Part shown: positions 18,625 through 27,937 of the stretch, one piece after another
Position numbering within the stretch: position 1 is the stretch's first letter
Layout of the letters: the number at the start of each line of letters is the position of its first letter
Source of the DNA: UBA4408 sp002389785
GTDB taxonomy: Bacteria > Bacteroidota > Bacteroidia > UBA4408
Reading direction: 5' to 3'
Assembly (NCBI GenBank): GCA_035438985.1
Contig: DAORJK010000001.1
Span: 62,001-126,000, forward strand
Length of the DNA: 64,000 bases
Position numbers and translations under genes: made by a program
Notes under the pieces: model-generated
The model's database searches: none
The model's input: the letters and a program-made list of their open reading frames with translations, nothing else
Told to the model about the DNA's origin: nothing

Positions 18625-18863
18625 TTGTAAATTAAATTAGTTGGCTACGAAAATACAAAAGCAGATGCAATACCTTGTTACAGTAAATAAACTTAAACTA
18701 ACTAAATAAGCGCTGTATGAGTTTTATCGCTTGGTGTACTGCAAATTACGCCATCCAGCAAAGGGGTTAAATTATACTTCTATTACAGAAAGTTACCTAG
18801 TAAAGGAGCCTTTCCTAATTTTTTAGTTACTTTTAACTCCTTAAAAAAACGGATCTACTAGAT

Positions 18864-21263
18864 ATGTGGGCAGCACTCGCTCGTTTTATACTTCGCAACC
18901 GACTCGCCATACTTTCGGCGTTTACATGCTTCACTCTATTCTTCGCTTACCAAGCTTCATTTGTTCAAATTACCTACGAATTTACCAGTCTTTTACCGAA
19001 AGAAGATAGCGCGGCCATTAACTATGCTAATTTTAAAAAACAATTTGGAGAAGATGGAAATGTCATGGTTATTGGTATTGATGATACCACCATTTTTGAA
19101 CTTGAAAAATTTAATGACTGGTATGATTTAACTTATGGAATAAAGCAGATAGATGGGATACAAGAAGTAGTTTCTATTGCACGAGTATTTAACTTAACGG
19201 CAAATGATTCGCTTGAACAATTTGAATTTAAGCCCCTAATAAGCGAGAAACCCCGTACTCAATTACAACTCGATTCATTAAAAGCAGCCATTTTTAATCT
19301 GCCGTTTTACAATGGATTCTTAATTAATAAAGAAAGTCATGCCACGCTGATGGCTATTACCTTTGATAAATTCAAACTCAACACTAAAACACGTTTAAGT
19401 ATTGTTGATTCTATAAAAGTAAGAACCGATGTGTTTGAAAAAAAATACAAACAAACATTACATTACTCCGGCTTACCTTATATCCGAACTAATATTGCAC
19501 GTAAAATTGCTTCGGAAATGGTCTTGTTTCTTGGACTTGCCTTCCTAGTTACATTGATTATTTTATCCATCTTTTTTCGCTCCTTTTACCCGGTTATATT
19601 TTCCTTGTTAATTATAGTTATTGGTGTAATCTGGTCGTTCGGAACAATTTATTTAATGGGATATAAGATTTCAGCCCTGTCGGGATTGATACCTCCACTT
19701 ATAATTGTTATTGGTATACCCAATTGTATCTTACTATTGAATAAATACCATACTGAAATTAATAAACATGGAAATAAGATTAAGGCTTTGAGCCGTATGG
19801 TTGAAAAAATTGGTATTTCAACCTTTTTTGCCAATGTAACAACCTCTATAGGTTTTGGGGTATTTTATTTTACTCATAGTCAAATTTTGGTTGAATTTGG
19901 ATTAGTAACAGCACTAAATGTGATGGGCACTTATCTTACTTCCTTGTTTTTAATTCCGATTATTTTCAGTTACCTACCTGTACCAAAAGACAAGCAAACC
20001 AGCCACCTTGAAGGGAAACGAATAACCGGTATTTTAAATACCATTGATTACTGGGTACACCATTACCGAAAACGAATTTATATTTCGGTTGTGGTGGTTA
20101 TTCTTATTTCAATTATTGGAATAAGTAAAATTAACATCATTGGATATGTGGTAGATGACCTTCCTAAAAATGATCCCATCTATGTTGATTTAAAATACTT
20201 TGAAACCAATTACCATGGTGTGCTCCCATTTGAGATAACCGTAGATACCCGCAAAAAAGGAGCTGCCTTATCGCTGACCACACTTTATAAAATTAACAAA
20301 CTACAAAAAGAACTAAAAAAATACGATGAATTTTCGAAACCTGTGTCGGTGGTTGAAGCCATAAAGTTTTCATACCAAGCTTACAAAGGTGGTGAACCAA
20401 AATATTATATTTTGCCAAATGGACTAGAGTTAGGTAAAATGTCGAGCTATTTTGTTAACTCCAAACAGAAGAAACAAGGAATGTTTAAAGCGTTTATAGA
20501 TAGCAATCGACAAATTACACGAATTAGTGTACAGATGGCTGATGTTGGGTCTATTCGCATGAAAGAATTAGTAAAGGAAATTCGGCCTAAGGTAGATTCC
20601 ATCTTTGACCCGGCTAAATACGATGTAAATTTAAATGGGAATAGTTTGATGTTTTTAAAAGGGAATAATTACCTCGTAAAAAATTTACAGGAAAGTGTGT
20701 TACTTGCAATCTTTTTAATTTCGCTGGTAATGATTACACTTTTTGCTTCCTTTAGAATGGTTGTAATTTCAGTACTTCCCAGTATTGTTCCCTTAATTAT
20801 AACTGCCGGACTAATGGGTTATTTTCACATTCCATTAAAGCCCTCAACCATACTTATTTTTAGTATTGCTTTTGGAATTGCCTCCGATGGAAATATGTAT
20901 TTCTTAACTAAATACAAACAAGAATTGCGTAACCATCAATTCAGTATTTCAAAAACAGTTTCCTTAACTATTCGCGAAACCGGAGTAAGTATGATTTACA
21001 CAGCAATTATTTTATTTTGTGGGTTCGGAATTTTTTCTGCTTCAAGTTTTGGTGGAACTGCCGCTTTGGGAATTTTAATTTCGCTAACCTTGCTAATATC
21101 CTATTGTTCAAATTTAATTTTGTTGCCTTGCTTTTTACTTTCACTCGAAAAGAGTTTAACTCGGAAGGCGCTAACGAAAGAATCTTTGTTTCAACTTTAT
21201 GATGAAGAAGAGGACATTGAACTTGAACACCTGGAAATAAAAAAAACTAATAAAGAAGTATGA
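18864..21263 (+). CDS. MMPL/RND-superfamily transporter
   Basis: A 799-residue membrane protein with the two-fold RND layout: a first span near residue 15-30, a large periplasmic domain (to about 210), five clustered spans (about 215-375), another span near 410-425, a second periplasmic domain, and a final cluster of spans (about 610-770). Conserved MMPL/SSD-like segments include SFGTIYLMGYKISALSGLIP, and FSIAFGIASDGNMYFLTKYK in the second half. This architecture fits lipid or hydrophobic-molecule export. It overlaps the rfbA start by 4 bases (ATGA), so the two are translationally coupled. Substrate not deducible. Confidence 0.88.
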   Translation: MWAALARFILRNRLAILSAFTCFTLFFAYQASFVQITYEFTSLLPKEDSAAINYANFKKQFGEDGNVMVIGIDDTTIFELEKFNDWYDLTYGIKQIDGIQEVVSIARVFNLTANDSLEQFEFKPLISEKPRTQLQLDSLKAAIFNLPFYNGFLINKESHATLMAITFDKFKLNTKTRLSIVDSIKVRTDVFEKKYKQTLHYSGLPYIRTNIARKIASEMVLFLGLAFLVTLIILSIFFRSFYPVIFSLLIIVIGVIWSFGTIYLMGYKISALSGLIPPLIIVIGIPNCILLLNKYHTEINKHGNKIKALSRMVEKIGISTFFANVTTSIGFGVFYFTHSQILVEFGLVTALNVMGTYLTSLFLIPIIFSYLPVPKDKQTSHLEGKRITGILNTIDYWVHHYRKRIYISVVVVILISIIGISKINIIGYVVDDLPKNDPIYVDLKYFETNYHGVLPFEITVDTRKKGAALSLTTLYKINKLQKELKKYDEFSKPVSVVEAIKFSYQAYKGGEPKYYILPNGLELGKMSSYFVNSKQKKQGMFKAFIDSNRQITRISVQMADVGSIRMKELVKEIRPKVDSIFDPAKYDVNLNGNSLMFLKGNNYLVKNLQESVLLAIFLISLVMITLFASFRMVVISVLPSIVPLIITAGLMGYFHIPLKPSTILIFSIAFGIASDGNMYFLTKYKQELRNHQFSISKTVSLTIRETGVSMIYTAIILFCGFGIFSASSFGGTAALGILISLTLLISYCSNLILLPCFLLSLEKSLTRKALTKESLFQLYDEEEDIELEHLEIKKTNKEV

Positions 21264-22120
21264 AAGGAATAATTTTAGCAGGAGGCTCCGGAACCCGCTT
21301 GCACCCTCTTACCTTAGCTGTTAGCAAACAATTAATGCCGGTATACGACAAGCCAATGATTTATTATCCCTTGTCGATTTTAATGCTTGCAGGAATACGA
21401 GAAGTATTAATCATATCAACCCCTCACGACTTACCCCATTTTGAACGCTTGCTTGGCGATGGTTCTAACCTAGGCTGTAAGTTTTCATATGCTGTTCAGG
21501 AAGTTCCAAATGGACTTGCGCAGGCATTTGTAATTGGAGAAAAATTTATTGGAACTGATAGCGTAGCCCTGATTTTAGGGGATAATATTTTTTATGGAAG
21601 TTTAGGAAAGTTATTGCGTGAAAACCGTGAACCAAATGGTGCAGTAATTTTTGCATACCATGTATCAGATCCTGAAAGATATGGTGTTGTTGAGTTTGAC
21701 GAGAATTACAAAGCGCTGTCAATTGAAGAAAAACCCAAACATCCAAAATCAAATTATGCGGTTCCCGGATTGTATTTTTACGACAATCAAGTGGTAGCCA
21801 TGGCTAAGTCACTGAAACCAAGTGCTCGTGGTGAATACGAAATTACCGATTTGAATAAACAATATTTAGAAATGGGTAAATTAAATGTTGGAATTCTAGA
21901 ACGTGGAACGGCCTGGTTAGATACCGGTACATTTGCATCGCTTATGCAAGCTGGACAATTTGTTCAGGTTATTGAAGAACGACAAGGGCTTAAAATTGGC
22001 TGTATTGAAGAAGTCGCTTATCGAATGAATTTTATTAGCAAAGAACAATTAATTAACATTGCCCAGCCATTGTTAAAAAGTGGTTATGGAAATTACTTGT
22101 TGAACATAGAACAAAAATAA
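21260..22120 (+). CDS. rfbA: glucose-1-phosphate thymidylyltransferase
   Basis: Forms dTDP-glucose from dTTP and glucose-1-phosphate, the first step to dTDP-rhamnose and related sugars. At 286 residues it has normal RmlA length. Motifs: GIILAGGSGTRLHPLT at the N-terminus (nucleotide binding), SKQLMPVYDKPMIYYPLS, EVPNGLAQAFVIGE, LILGDNIFYG, and RGTAWLDTGTFASLMQA. No rfbB, rfbC or rfbD lies in this window; the next gene is another sugar epimerase. Coupled to the RND gene by a 4-base overlap. Confidence 0.95.
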   Translation: MKGIILAGGSGTRLHPLTLAVSKQLMPVYDKPMIYYPLSILMLAGIREVLIISTPHDLPHFERLLGDGSNLGCKFSYAVQEVPNGLAQAFVIGEKFIGTDSVALILGDNIFYGSLGKLLRENREPNGAVIFAYHVSDPERYGVVEFDENYKALSIEEKPKHPKSNYAVPGLYFYDNQVVAMAKSLKPSARGEYEITDLNKQYLEMGKLNVGILERGTAWLDTGTFASLMQAGQFVQVIEERQGLKIGCIEEVAYRMNFISKEQLINIAQPLLKSGYGNYLLNIEQK

Positions 22121-22133
22121 AGAACTGGCAGAA

Positions 22134-23078
22134 GTGAAAGAAAACGTTAAAATACTCATTACCGGTGGCGCAGGATTTATTGGAAGTGCGCTAGCCGAAA
22201 AGCTTTCAGAGAAGAAAGAAAATCAACTAGTAATTGTAGATAATTTTATCACCGGTATTCCTGAAAAATTACCCCAGAGCAAACACAATAATATTAAATT
22301 TATAAAGTGCGATGTAAATAAATTTGAAGATATAGCCGGAGTATTTTACTCCTTCTCATTTAATTATGTATTTCATTATGCTGCCTTGGTTGGTGTAAAA
22401 CGCACACTTGAAAATCCGGTAAGTGTGCTTGAAGATATACAGGGACTTAAAAACATTCTCAGCTTATCTAAGAATACAGGTGTGAAAAGAGTTTATTATT
22501 CTTCGTCATCTGAAGTTTATGGAGAGCCTGTTGAATTTCCGCAAAATGAACATACTACGCCACTTAATTCGAGATTACCCTATGCCATTGTGAAAAACGT
22601 AGGTGAAGCTTTTCTAAAATCCTATCACAAAGAATATGGTTTAGAATACACCATCTTCCGATTTTTTAATACTTACGGACCTAAGCAAAGTAAAGACTTT
22701 GTTGTTTCAAAATTTATTGCCAGAGCTCTAAAAAACAGAGAAATTACAATTTATGGTGATGGAAGCCAAACACGCACGTTCTGTTATATAACCGACAACA
22801 TCGAAGCAACCACCCATGCCTTTTATAATAATAAATTCGTAAATGATGTTGTTAACATTGGTGGCGAGCAGGAAATTAGTATACTTAATCTAGCAAAAAC
22901 TATTATTCGATGTACCTATTCTACTTCCAGAATTGTACACCATCACGCTTTGGAAGAAGGCGATATGACGCGAAGAAAACCGGATGCCACCAAAATGAAA
23001 AAATTGCTCAATCACCCTTTAATGCCGCTCGAAGAAGGGCTTAAAATTGTAATTGAAAACAATCAATTTATCATGTAA
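22134..23078 (+). CDS. NAD-dependent sugar epimerase/dehydratase (extended SDR)
   Basis: A 314-residue extended short-chain dehydrogenase acting on a nucleotide sugar. The Rossmann motif is ITGGAGFIGSALAEKL; the catalytic part has YYSSSSEVYGEP and YAIVK (YxxxK); downstream are FRFFNTYGP and GDGSQTRTFCYITDN. The overall pattern is closest to UDP-glucose 4-epimerase or UDP-glucuronate decarboxylase-like enzymes, but I cannot separate these by eye. It begins with GTG at 22134, 13 bases after rfbA, and likely supplies a sugar for the same surface glycan. Confidence 0.85.
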   Translation: MKENVKILITGGAGFIGSALAEKLSEKKENQLVIVDNFITGIPEKLPQSKHNNIKFIKCDVNKFEDIAGVFYSFSFNYVFHYAALVGVKRTLENPVSVLEDIQGLKNILSLSKNTGVKRVYYSSSSEVYGEPVEFPQNEHTTPLNSRLPYAIVKNVGEAFLKSYHKEYGLEYTIFRFFNTYGPKQSKDFVVSKFIARALKNREITIYGDGSQTRTFCYITDNIEATTHAFYNNKFVNDVVNIGGEQEISILNLAKTIIRCTYSTSRIVHHHALEEGDMTRRKPDATKMKKLLNHPLMPLEEGLKIVIENNQFIM

Positions 23079-23104
23079 TTAAAACTTACCAATAGTTATT
23101 TCCC

Positions 23105-24085
23105 TTGAATTCATTATCCACCTTACAACAACTTATTGCTAAAGAAATTGAACTATATACGGCCAATTTGACTAAACAACCGGCCGAACTTTACGATCCA
23201 ATTTCCTATATATTGCACCTGGGTGGTAAGCGCATGCGACCTGCTTTATTGCTGATGGCTTGTGAAATGTTCGATGGCGATATTCAAAAGGCTCTAAAAC
23301 CTGCTCTTGGTATTGAAACCTTTCACAATTTTACTTTACTGCACGACGATATAATGGATAAAGCTCCATTGCGACGCAACAAGGCGACTGTTCATGAGCG
23401 ATGGAATAACGATATAGCCATACTTTCTGGTGATACCATGTTTGTAAAATCCTATCAGCTGATGATGCATGTTGAGGATAGTAAATTACGCGAGGTACTT
23501 GATATATTTTGTAAAACTGCTGTTGAGGTTTGTGAAGGTCAACAATACGATATGAACTTTGAATCGTTAGACAAAGTTTCAATTGACGAGTACCTGCACA
23601 TGATTACCCTCAAAACTGCTGTACTGTTAGCCGCCAGTTTGCAAATAGGAGGAATTTTAGGAGGTGCGAATACTATAGATGCGCATCACTTATATGAGTT
23701 CGGAAAGAATATAGGTATCGCATTTCAATTGCAAGACGATATTTTAGATGTTTACGGTGATAGCGCCAAATTTGGAAAACAGGTTGGAGGTGATATTCTT
23801 TCAAATAAAAAAACCTACCTACTTTTATCTGCTTTGGAAATTGCAACAGGTGAAATATTGGAAGAATTGAAAGCGTGGATAGAGAATAAAAATTTTATAG
23901 CAGCAGAAAAAGTGACTGCAATTACTGCCATTTATACAAAGTTATCCATTCGGAAAATTGCCGAGAGCAAAATGCATGAGTTTCATCAAAAAGCCATGCA
24001 TCACTACCATGCTTTATCAGTGGATACTGAAAAGAAAAACATGTTGTTGCAATTTTCAGAAAGTTTATTGGTTCGAGAAATTTAA
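23105..24085 (+). CDS. polyprenyl synthetase (trans-isoprenyl diphosphate synthase)
   Basis: Chain-elongates isopentenyl diphosphate units to a polyprenyl diphosphate, for quinone tails or carrier lipid. Two aspartate-rich motifs are present: LLHDDIMDKAPLRR and FQLQDDILDVYGD, with GGKRMRPALLLMACE before the first. Length 326 matches geranylgeranyl/octaprenyl-type enzymes; product chain length is not predictable here. The only reasonable start is TTG at 23105, as no ATG is available near the expected N-terminus. It is in line with the epimerase gene and just ahead of the MauE/DoxX gene. Confidence 0.92.
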   Translation: MNSLSTLQQLIAKEIELYTANLTKQPAELYDPISYILHLGGKRMRPALLLMACEMFDGDIQKALKPALGIETFHNFTLLHDDIMDKAPLRRNKATVHERWNNDIAILSGDTMFVKSYQLMMHVEDSKLREVLDIFCKTAVEVCEGQQYDMNFESLDKVSIDEYLHMITLKTAVLLAASLQIGGILGGANTIDAHHLYEFGKNIGIAFQLQDDILDVYGDSAKFGKQVGGDILSNKKTYLLLSALEIATGEILEELKAWIENKNFIAAEKVTAITAIYTKLSIRKIAESKMHEFHQKAMHHYHALSVDTEKKNMLLQFSESLLVREI

Positions 24086-24087
24086 CG

Positions 24088-25008
24088 TTGAAATCGCCGG
24101 TACTGTACTATTTTCTTAAATTTTTGCTAGCTGGAGTGTTCATTTTTTCAGCGATTAGCAAACTATTTCCACTTGAAATATTTGAATATAGCCTTGTTTA
24201 TCAAGGAATTGCGAATTGGACAATGGCTCCATTATTAGCTCGCAGTCTAATTTGTTTGGAGCTTTTTTTAGGAATTGCTTTGCTGTTCAATCAATTGCTA
24301 AAGCAAATTATATTACCCTCTGCATTTATTTTGCTGCTTATCTTTAATGCTTACTTAGGATATGTATGGTTTACACAAGGAAATTCAGGAAATTGCGGAT
24401 GTTTTGGAACAATTTTACCGCTTACTCCTGCCGAATCATTGTTAAAAAATTTCTTTTTAATGCTACTTACTGTGTTTCTTTATATAACTAGTAGCGTTAA
24501 ACCTTGGAAATACAAAGTATTTCTCCCTTTGCTATTTTTAGTCATATTAACTACATTGATAGTGCTTTACCCTATTCTTGATTATAGTTATATTCCTAAA
24601 AAATTAACCAATGAAATTGCTGAAGTTACAGTTCTAAAAGGATTTTCAGACCATACAGAGTCGCCACTGGCAGAAGGAAAAAAGTTGGTTGGTGTATTTA
24701 ATATGGCATGCAGCCATTGTGTTGAAGTGGCGATTAAACTGAGTGCTACGAAAGCAAGAATAAAACTACCTCAAGACTATTACATTTTATTAGGCGATAG
24801 CTCTGAAGTAGCTGATTTCTATTCCATTACCCATTCATCCGCACCCTATAAGCTTATGCCATCTGCCGAATTTTTGAAACAATTCCATTCCGGTTGGCCT
24901 CGCGTTTACTTGCTAAACAAGGGTTACATACGTTATGACAACAATTACCATTCTTTTAATGGTCAAGATTTTGAAAAAGAGGTTAGGAAGTTCATGTTAG
25001 AGAATTAA
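24088..25008 (+). CDS. MauE/DoxX-like membrane protein fused to a thioredoxin-like domain (copy 1)
   Basis: A 306-residue fusion. The N-terminal half (about 1-135) is a four-span MauE/DoxX-like bundle with SAISKLFPLEIFEY and the family's paired cysteines in GNCGCFG (Cys103, 105). A fifth span lies at about 143-162. The C-terminal domain (about 170-306) looks thioredoxin-like, with CSHC (Cys208, 211) at the usual active-site position. This predicts transfer of reducing equivalents across the inner membrane to an extracytoplasmic disulfide partner. TTG start at 24088, 2 bases after the polyprenyl synthase stop. Paralogue at 25412-26338. Confidence 0.75.
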   Translation: MKSPVLYYFLKFLLAGVFIFSAISKLFPLEIFEYSLVYQGIANWTMAPLLARSLICLELFLGIALLFNQLLKQIILPSAFILLLIFNAYLGYVWFTQGNSGNCGCFGTILPLTPAESLLKNFFLMLLTVFLYITSSVKPWKYKVFLPLLFLVILTTLIVLYPILDYSYIPKKLTNEIAEVTVLKGFSDHTESPLAEGKKLVGVFNMACSHCVEVAIKLSATKARIKLPQDYYILLGDSSEVADFYSITHSSAPYKLMPSAEFLKQFHSGWPRVYLLNKGYIRYDNNYHSFNGQDFEKEVRKFMLEN

Positions 25009-25014
25009 AAAAAA

Positions 25015-25045
25015 TTTGCAGGAAATGATAGAAAGTCTATCTTTG
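25015..25045 (+). promoter_or_regulatory. strong Bacteroidota-type promoter of the small lipoprotein gene
   Basis: TTTG (25015-25018), 19 bases, then TATCTTTG (25038-25045). Both boxes match the phylum consensus perfectly at the preferred spacing. The predicted start site gives a ~35-base leader before the ATG at 25087. Confidence 0.75.
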
Positions 25046-25086
25046 CACCCTAAATATTTCAAAAAAAACTAAAAACTAAAAACAAC

Positions 25087-25311
25087 ATGAAAAAATTATC
25101 GACAATTTTAGCAGTTATTGCAGTAGTTTCTTTAGCTTCTTGCAAAAAAGATTACACTTGCGAGTGCAAATCTACTCCATCTGATTCTTTTTATGATTAT
25201 TCTACAACTTTTCACGCTAAAAAAGCTGATGCAAAAACAGCTTGTGATGTTTTAGATTATACTACTAGCAACGGTACTTCTACAGTTACTGTTAATTGCG
25301 AGATTAAGTAA
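25087..25311 (+). CDS. small cysteine-containing lipoprotein
   Basis: A 74-residue lipoprotein with lipobox SLASC (Cys19). The mature part has four further cysteines: CEC (25, 27), C53 and C71, enough for two disulfides, in a beta-rich sequence with no recognised domain. The gene stands alone, with a consensus promoter 42 bases upstream and a strong terminator 20 bases after the stop, so it is probably abundantly expressed. It is flanked on both sides by MauE/DoxX-thioredoxin fusion genes, which suggests, but does not prove, that it is a substrate of or partner for that redox pair. Confidence 0.75.
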   Translation: MKKLSTILAVIAVVSLASCKKDYTCECKSTPSDSFYDYSTTFHAKKADAKTACDVLDYTTSNGTSTVTVNCEIK

Positions 25312-25329
25312 TCTTATAATTGCATATTA

Positions 25330-25365
25330 AAAGGCGTTTAGATTTTCTAAACGCCTTTTTTATTT
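25330..25365 (+). terminator. strong terminator after the small lipoprotein gene
   Basis: Perfect 11-bp stem AAGGCGTTTAG (25331-25341) / CTAAACGCCTT (25347-25357) with a 5-base loop and a T run. Separates the lipoprotein gene from the second MauE/DoxX gene. Confidence 0.85.
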
Positions 25366-25411
25366 TGATTTAACAACCGCTTGACAAGTTGAGTATACGA
25401 TTTTTTAATTC

Positions 25412-26338
25412 ATGAAAAATATAGTTTTAGTTAGCTGTTCTCTTTTACTCGGAATAACCTTCCTATTTTCAGCTTATACCAAACTTTACCCTATTGAGCT
25501 GTTTGAATACACTATTGTTGAAACCGGCATTTTCAGTTGGAATAGTATTCCTTTTGTTTCACGGCTATTAATTGGAGTTGAATTTTTATTGGGAGCTTTA
25601 CTGTTGCTCAACCTTTATTTTTCGAAAAAGGAAACCTTAATTTTTACAGCTTTACTGCTGCTTTTCTTTACCGGTTACTTAATTATTTTGTTGGTTAAAG
25701 AAGGTAATGAAGGGAATTGCGGATGTTTTGGCGACACGTTAAAATTAACGCCTCTGGAATCTATTCTTAAAAATATATTTTCGTTAGCGCTTGTGTATTT
25801 GTTGTATAAATTTCATCCCGGAATCAAACTGCGGTTCCAAAAATGGCTATTTATTGCACTGCTTCTCATTTCACTTATAGCCCCCTACATATTTACTCCA
25901 ATAAATATGATGATAAGAGAGCAAAGTAAAGAAGAGACCTTAAATTATGAGCTCGACTTAAGTGCTTTATATGACTCCTCCAGAATAGCTAAACCTTCGT
26001 TTGATTTAATGCAAGGAAAAAGAATTATTGCATTTCTAAGTTTAACTTGTCCACATTGTAAACTTGGTGCATTTAAGCTTCATTTGATGCATAAAAACAA
26101 CCCTGCATTGCCCATTTATTTTATCCTTAACGGCGATGAAGAAAAGTTACCGGCATTTTTTGAAGAAAGTAAATCTGCCGACATGCCCTATACGTTTATG
26201 ACGGAAAAAGAAGGATTTGTAAAATGTGCTGGAGTAAGACTACCTGCCATATTATGGGTAGACAATGGCCGTGTTATCAAAAAAGTGAAATACAAATATT
26301 TAAATCAAAGTGAAATAGAAACTTGGTTAAGCCAATAA
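25412..26338 (+). CDS. MauE/DoxX-like membrane protein fused to a thioredoxin-like domain (copy 2)
   Basis: A 308-residue paralogue of the protein at 24088-25008, same architecture: four N-terminal spans with SAYTKLYPIELFEYTI, GNCGCFG with Cys103 and Cys105 at the same positions, a fifth span (about 144-163), and a C-terminal thioredoxin-like domain with CPHC (Cys213, 216) followed by LPAILWVDNG, where the cis-proline loop is expected. A duplicated pair with diverged active-site dipeptides (SH versus PH) suggests distinct redox potentials or partners. It starts 47 bases beyond the terminator of the small lipoprotein gene. Confidence 0.75.
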   Translation: MKNIVLVSCSLLLGITFLFSAYTKLYPIELFEYTIVETGIFSWNSIPFVSRLLIGVEFLLGALLLLNLYFSKKETLIFTALLLLFFTGYLIILLVKEGNEGNCGCFGDTLKLTPLESILKNIFSLALVYLLYKFHPGIKLRFQKWLFIALLLISLIAPYIFTPINMMIREQSKEETLNYELDLSALYDSSRIAKPSFDLMQGKRIIAFLSLTCPHCKLGAFKLHLMHKNNPALPIYFILNGDEEKLPAFFEESKSADMPYTFMTEKEGFVKCAGVRLPAILWVDNGRVIKKVKYKYLNQSEIETWLSQ

Positions 26339-26445
26339 CCTAGTTTTAATTTTAACAACTGTTGATTCATAAGTTTCTTTTCAAGCTGTTTTCTTCCTAA
26401 GCAAAATCATTCAATTTTCTTACTTTTAGCCTGTAAATAATTCCT

Positions 26446-27186
26446 ATGACTTGGCTAACTTCCCTCGGAAGATATTACATATTAATGACCCGCACTTTCA
26501 GCAAACCTGAAAAATTTTCGATATACCGAAAACAAATCATCAAAGAAATTGAAAATGTTGGTTTAGGCTCTTTAGGAATTGTTGCAATTATTTCGCTTTT
26601 TATGGGTGCAGTAATCACCATACAATCGGCCTTTGGTTTTGAAAGTCCGTGGATTCCTTTATACGCAGTAGGTGTTGCTTCGCGCGATAGTATTATACTT
26701 GAATTTTCACCCACAATTGTAAGCTTAATACTCGCCGGAAAAGTCGGAGGAAACATTGCTTCCGAAATAGGTACTATGCGTGTAACCGAACAAATTGATG
26801 CGCTTGAGATAATGGGAGTTAACCCTTCCGGATACTTGATTTTACCAAAGATTATTGCGGCCGTTTTTATCAATCCTTTTTTAATAATCATCAGTATGTT
26901 TTTAGGATTATTTGGTGGATATGTTGCCGGCATTTTTACACATGCTGTCACCAGCTACGAATACATCTATGGTATACAATATGATTTTCGTCCATTTAAC
27001 GTGAGTTATGCGCTAATAAAAACGGTTGTATTTGCTTTTATCATCACATCAGTAAGTGCTTATCATGGTTACTATACCCAAGGTGGTGCGCTTGAAGTAG
27101 GCCGCTCGAGCACCAAAGCTGTAGTATATAGCAGCATAATAATTTTACTCTTTAATGTGCTAATCACCCAAATTTTGCTCTCATGA
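26446..27186 (+). CDS. mlaE: MlaE-family ABC transporter permease
   Basis: Inner-membrane permease of the Mla phospholipid-transport (maintenance of outer-membrane lipid asymmetry) type. The 246-residue product has the MlaE pattern: an N-terminal amphipathic helix, GLGSLGIVAIISLFMGAVIT, SPTIVSLILAGKVGGNIASE, GTMRVTEQIDALEIMGVNP, and terminal spans ending near VYSSIIILLFNVLITQILL. It overlaps the mlaF start by 4 bases. The substrate-binding MCE protein MlaD is not in the window. Confidence 0.92.
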   Translation: MTWLTSLGRYYILMTRTFSKPEKFSIYRKQIIKEIENVGLGSLGIVAIISLFMGAVITIQSAFGFESPWIPLYAVGVASRDSIILEFSPTIVSLILAGKVGGNIASEIGTMRVTEQIDALEIMGVNPSGYLILPKIIAAVFINPFLIIISMFLGLFGGYVAGIFTHAVTSYEYIYGIQYDFRPFNVSYALIKTVVFAFIITSVSAYHGYYTQGGALEVGRSSTKAVVYSSIIILLFNVLITQILLS

Positions 27187-27935
27187 TAGAAGTAAAAAAC
27201 ATTAGTAAAGAGTTTGCGCACAAAAAAGTTTTAAAAAACATTTCCATCAAATTTGAACAAGGAAAAGCGAATTTAATAATTGGAGAAAGTGGTTCAGGTA
27301 AAACAGTACTGATTAAAACCATGGTGGGTTTGTTTAATCCGGATGAAGGTCAAATTTTATTTGACAATCGAGATTTTACTTCAATGAACTATAAAGAAAA
27401 GAAAGAAATTCGAAAAGAAATTGGGATGCTTTTTCAAGGGGGAGCTTTATTTGATTCACAAACCGTAGAAGAAAATGTAATATTTCCATTATCGATGTTT
27501 TCGGAGATGAGTGAAAGTGAAAAACGCGACAGAGCCAATTTTTGTTTACAACGAGTTAATTTAGTAAACGCCAACAAACTTTATCCGGCTGAAATAAGCG
27601 GTGGAATGAAAAAACGGGTTGCAATTGCCCGTGCAATTGCTATGAATCCTAAGTATTTATTTTGCGATGAACCCAATTCAGGGCTTGATCCCCGTACCTC
27701 AATTTTAATTGACACACTAATTAAAGAAATTACCGAAGAGTTTGGAATTACAACTATTGTTATTACACACGATATGAATTCGGTAATAGAAATTGGAGAC
27801 AACATTTCCTTTATTTACAAAGGCGAAAAATGGTGGGAAGGCAATAAGTCTGAAATTCTTAAAAGCGATAATAAAGAATTAAATGACTTTGTGTATGCAA
27901 GTAAATTTATGAAACGAATTAAAGTTGGTTTATAA
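27183..27935 (+). CDS. mlaF: MlaF-type ABC transporter ATPase
   Basis: Cytoplasmic ATPase that powers the MlaE permease. In 250 residues: Walker A GESGSGKTVLIK, Q-loop LFQGGALFDSQTV, signature AEISGGMKKRVAIARA, Walker B YLFCDEPNSGLDP, and the H-loop IVITHDMNS. The ISGGM variant of the ABC signature is typical for MlaF. Translationally coupled to mlaE. Confidence 0.93.
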   Translation: MIEVKNISKEFAHKKVLKNISIKFEQGKANLIIGESGSGKTVLIKTMVGLFNPDEGQILFDNRDFTSMNYKEKKEIRKEIGMLFQGGALFDSQTVEENVIFPLSMFSEMSESEKRDRANFCLQRVNLVNANKLYPAEISGGMKKRVAIARAIAMNPKYLFCDEPNSGLDPRTSILIDTLIKEITEEFGITTIVITHDMNSVIEIGDNISFIYKGEKWWEGNKSEILKSDNKELNDFVYASKFMKRIKVGL

Positions 27936-27937
27936 AA

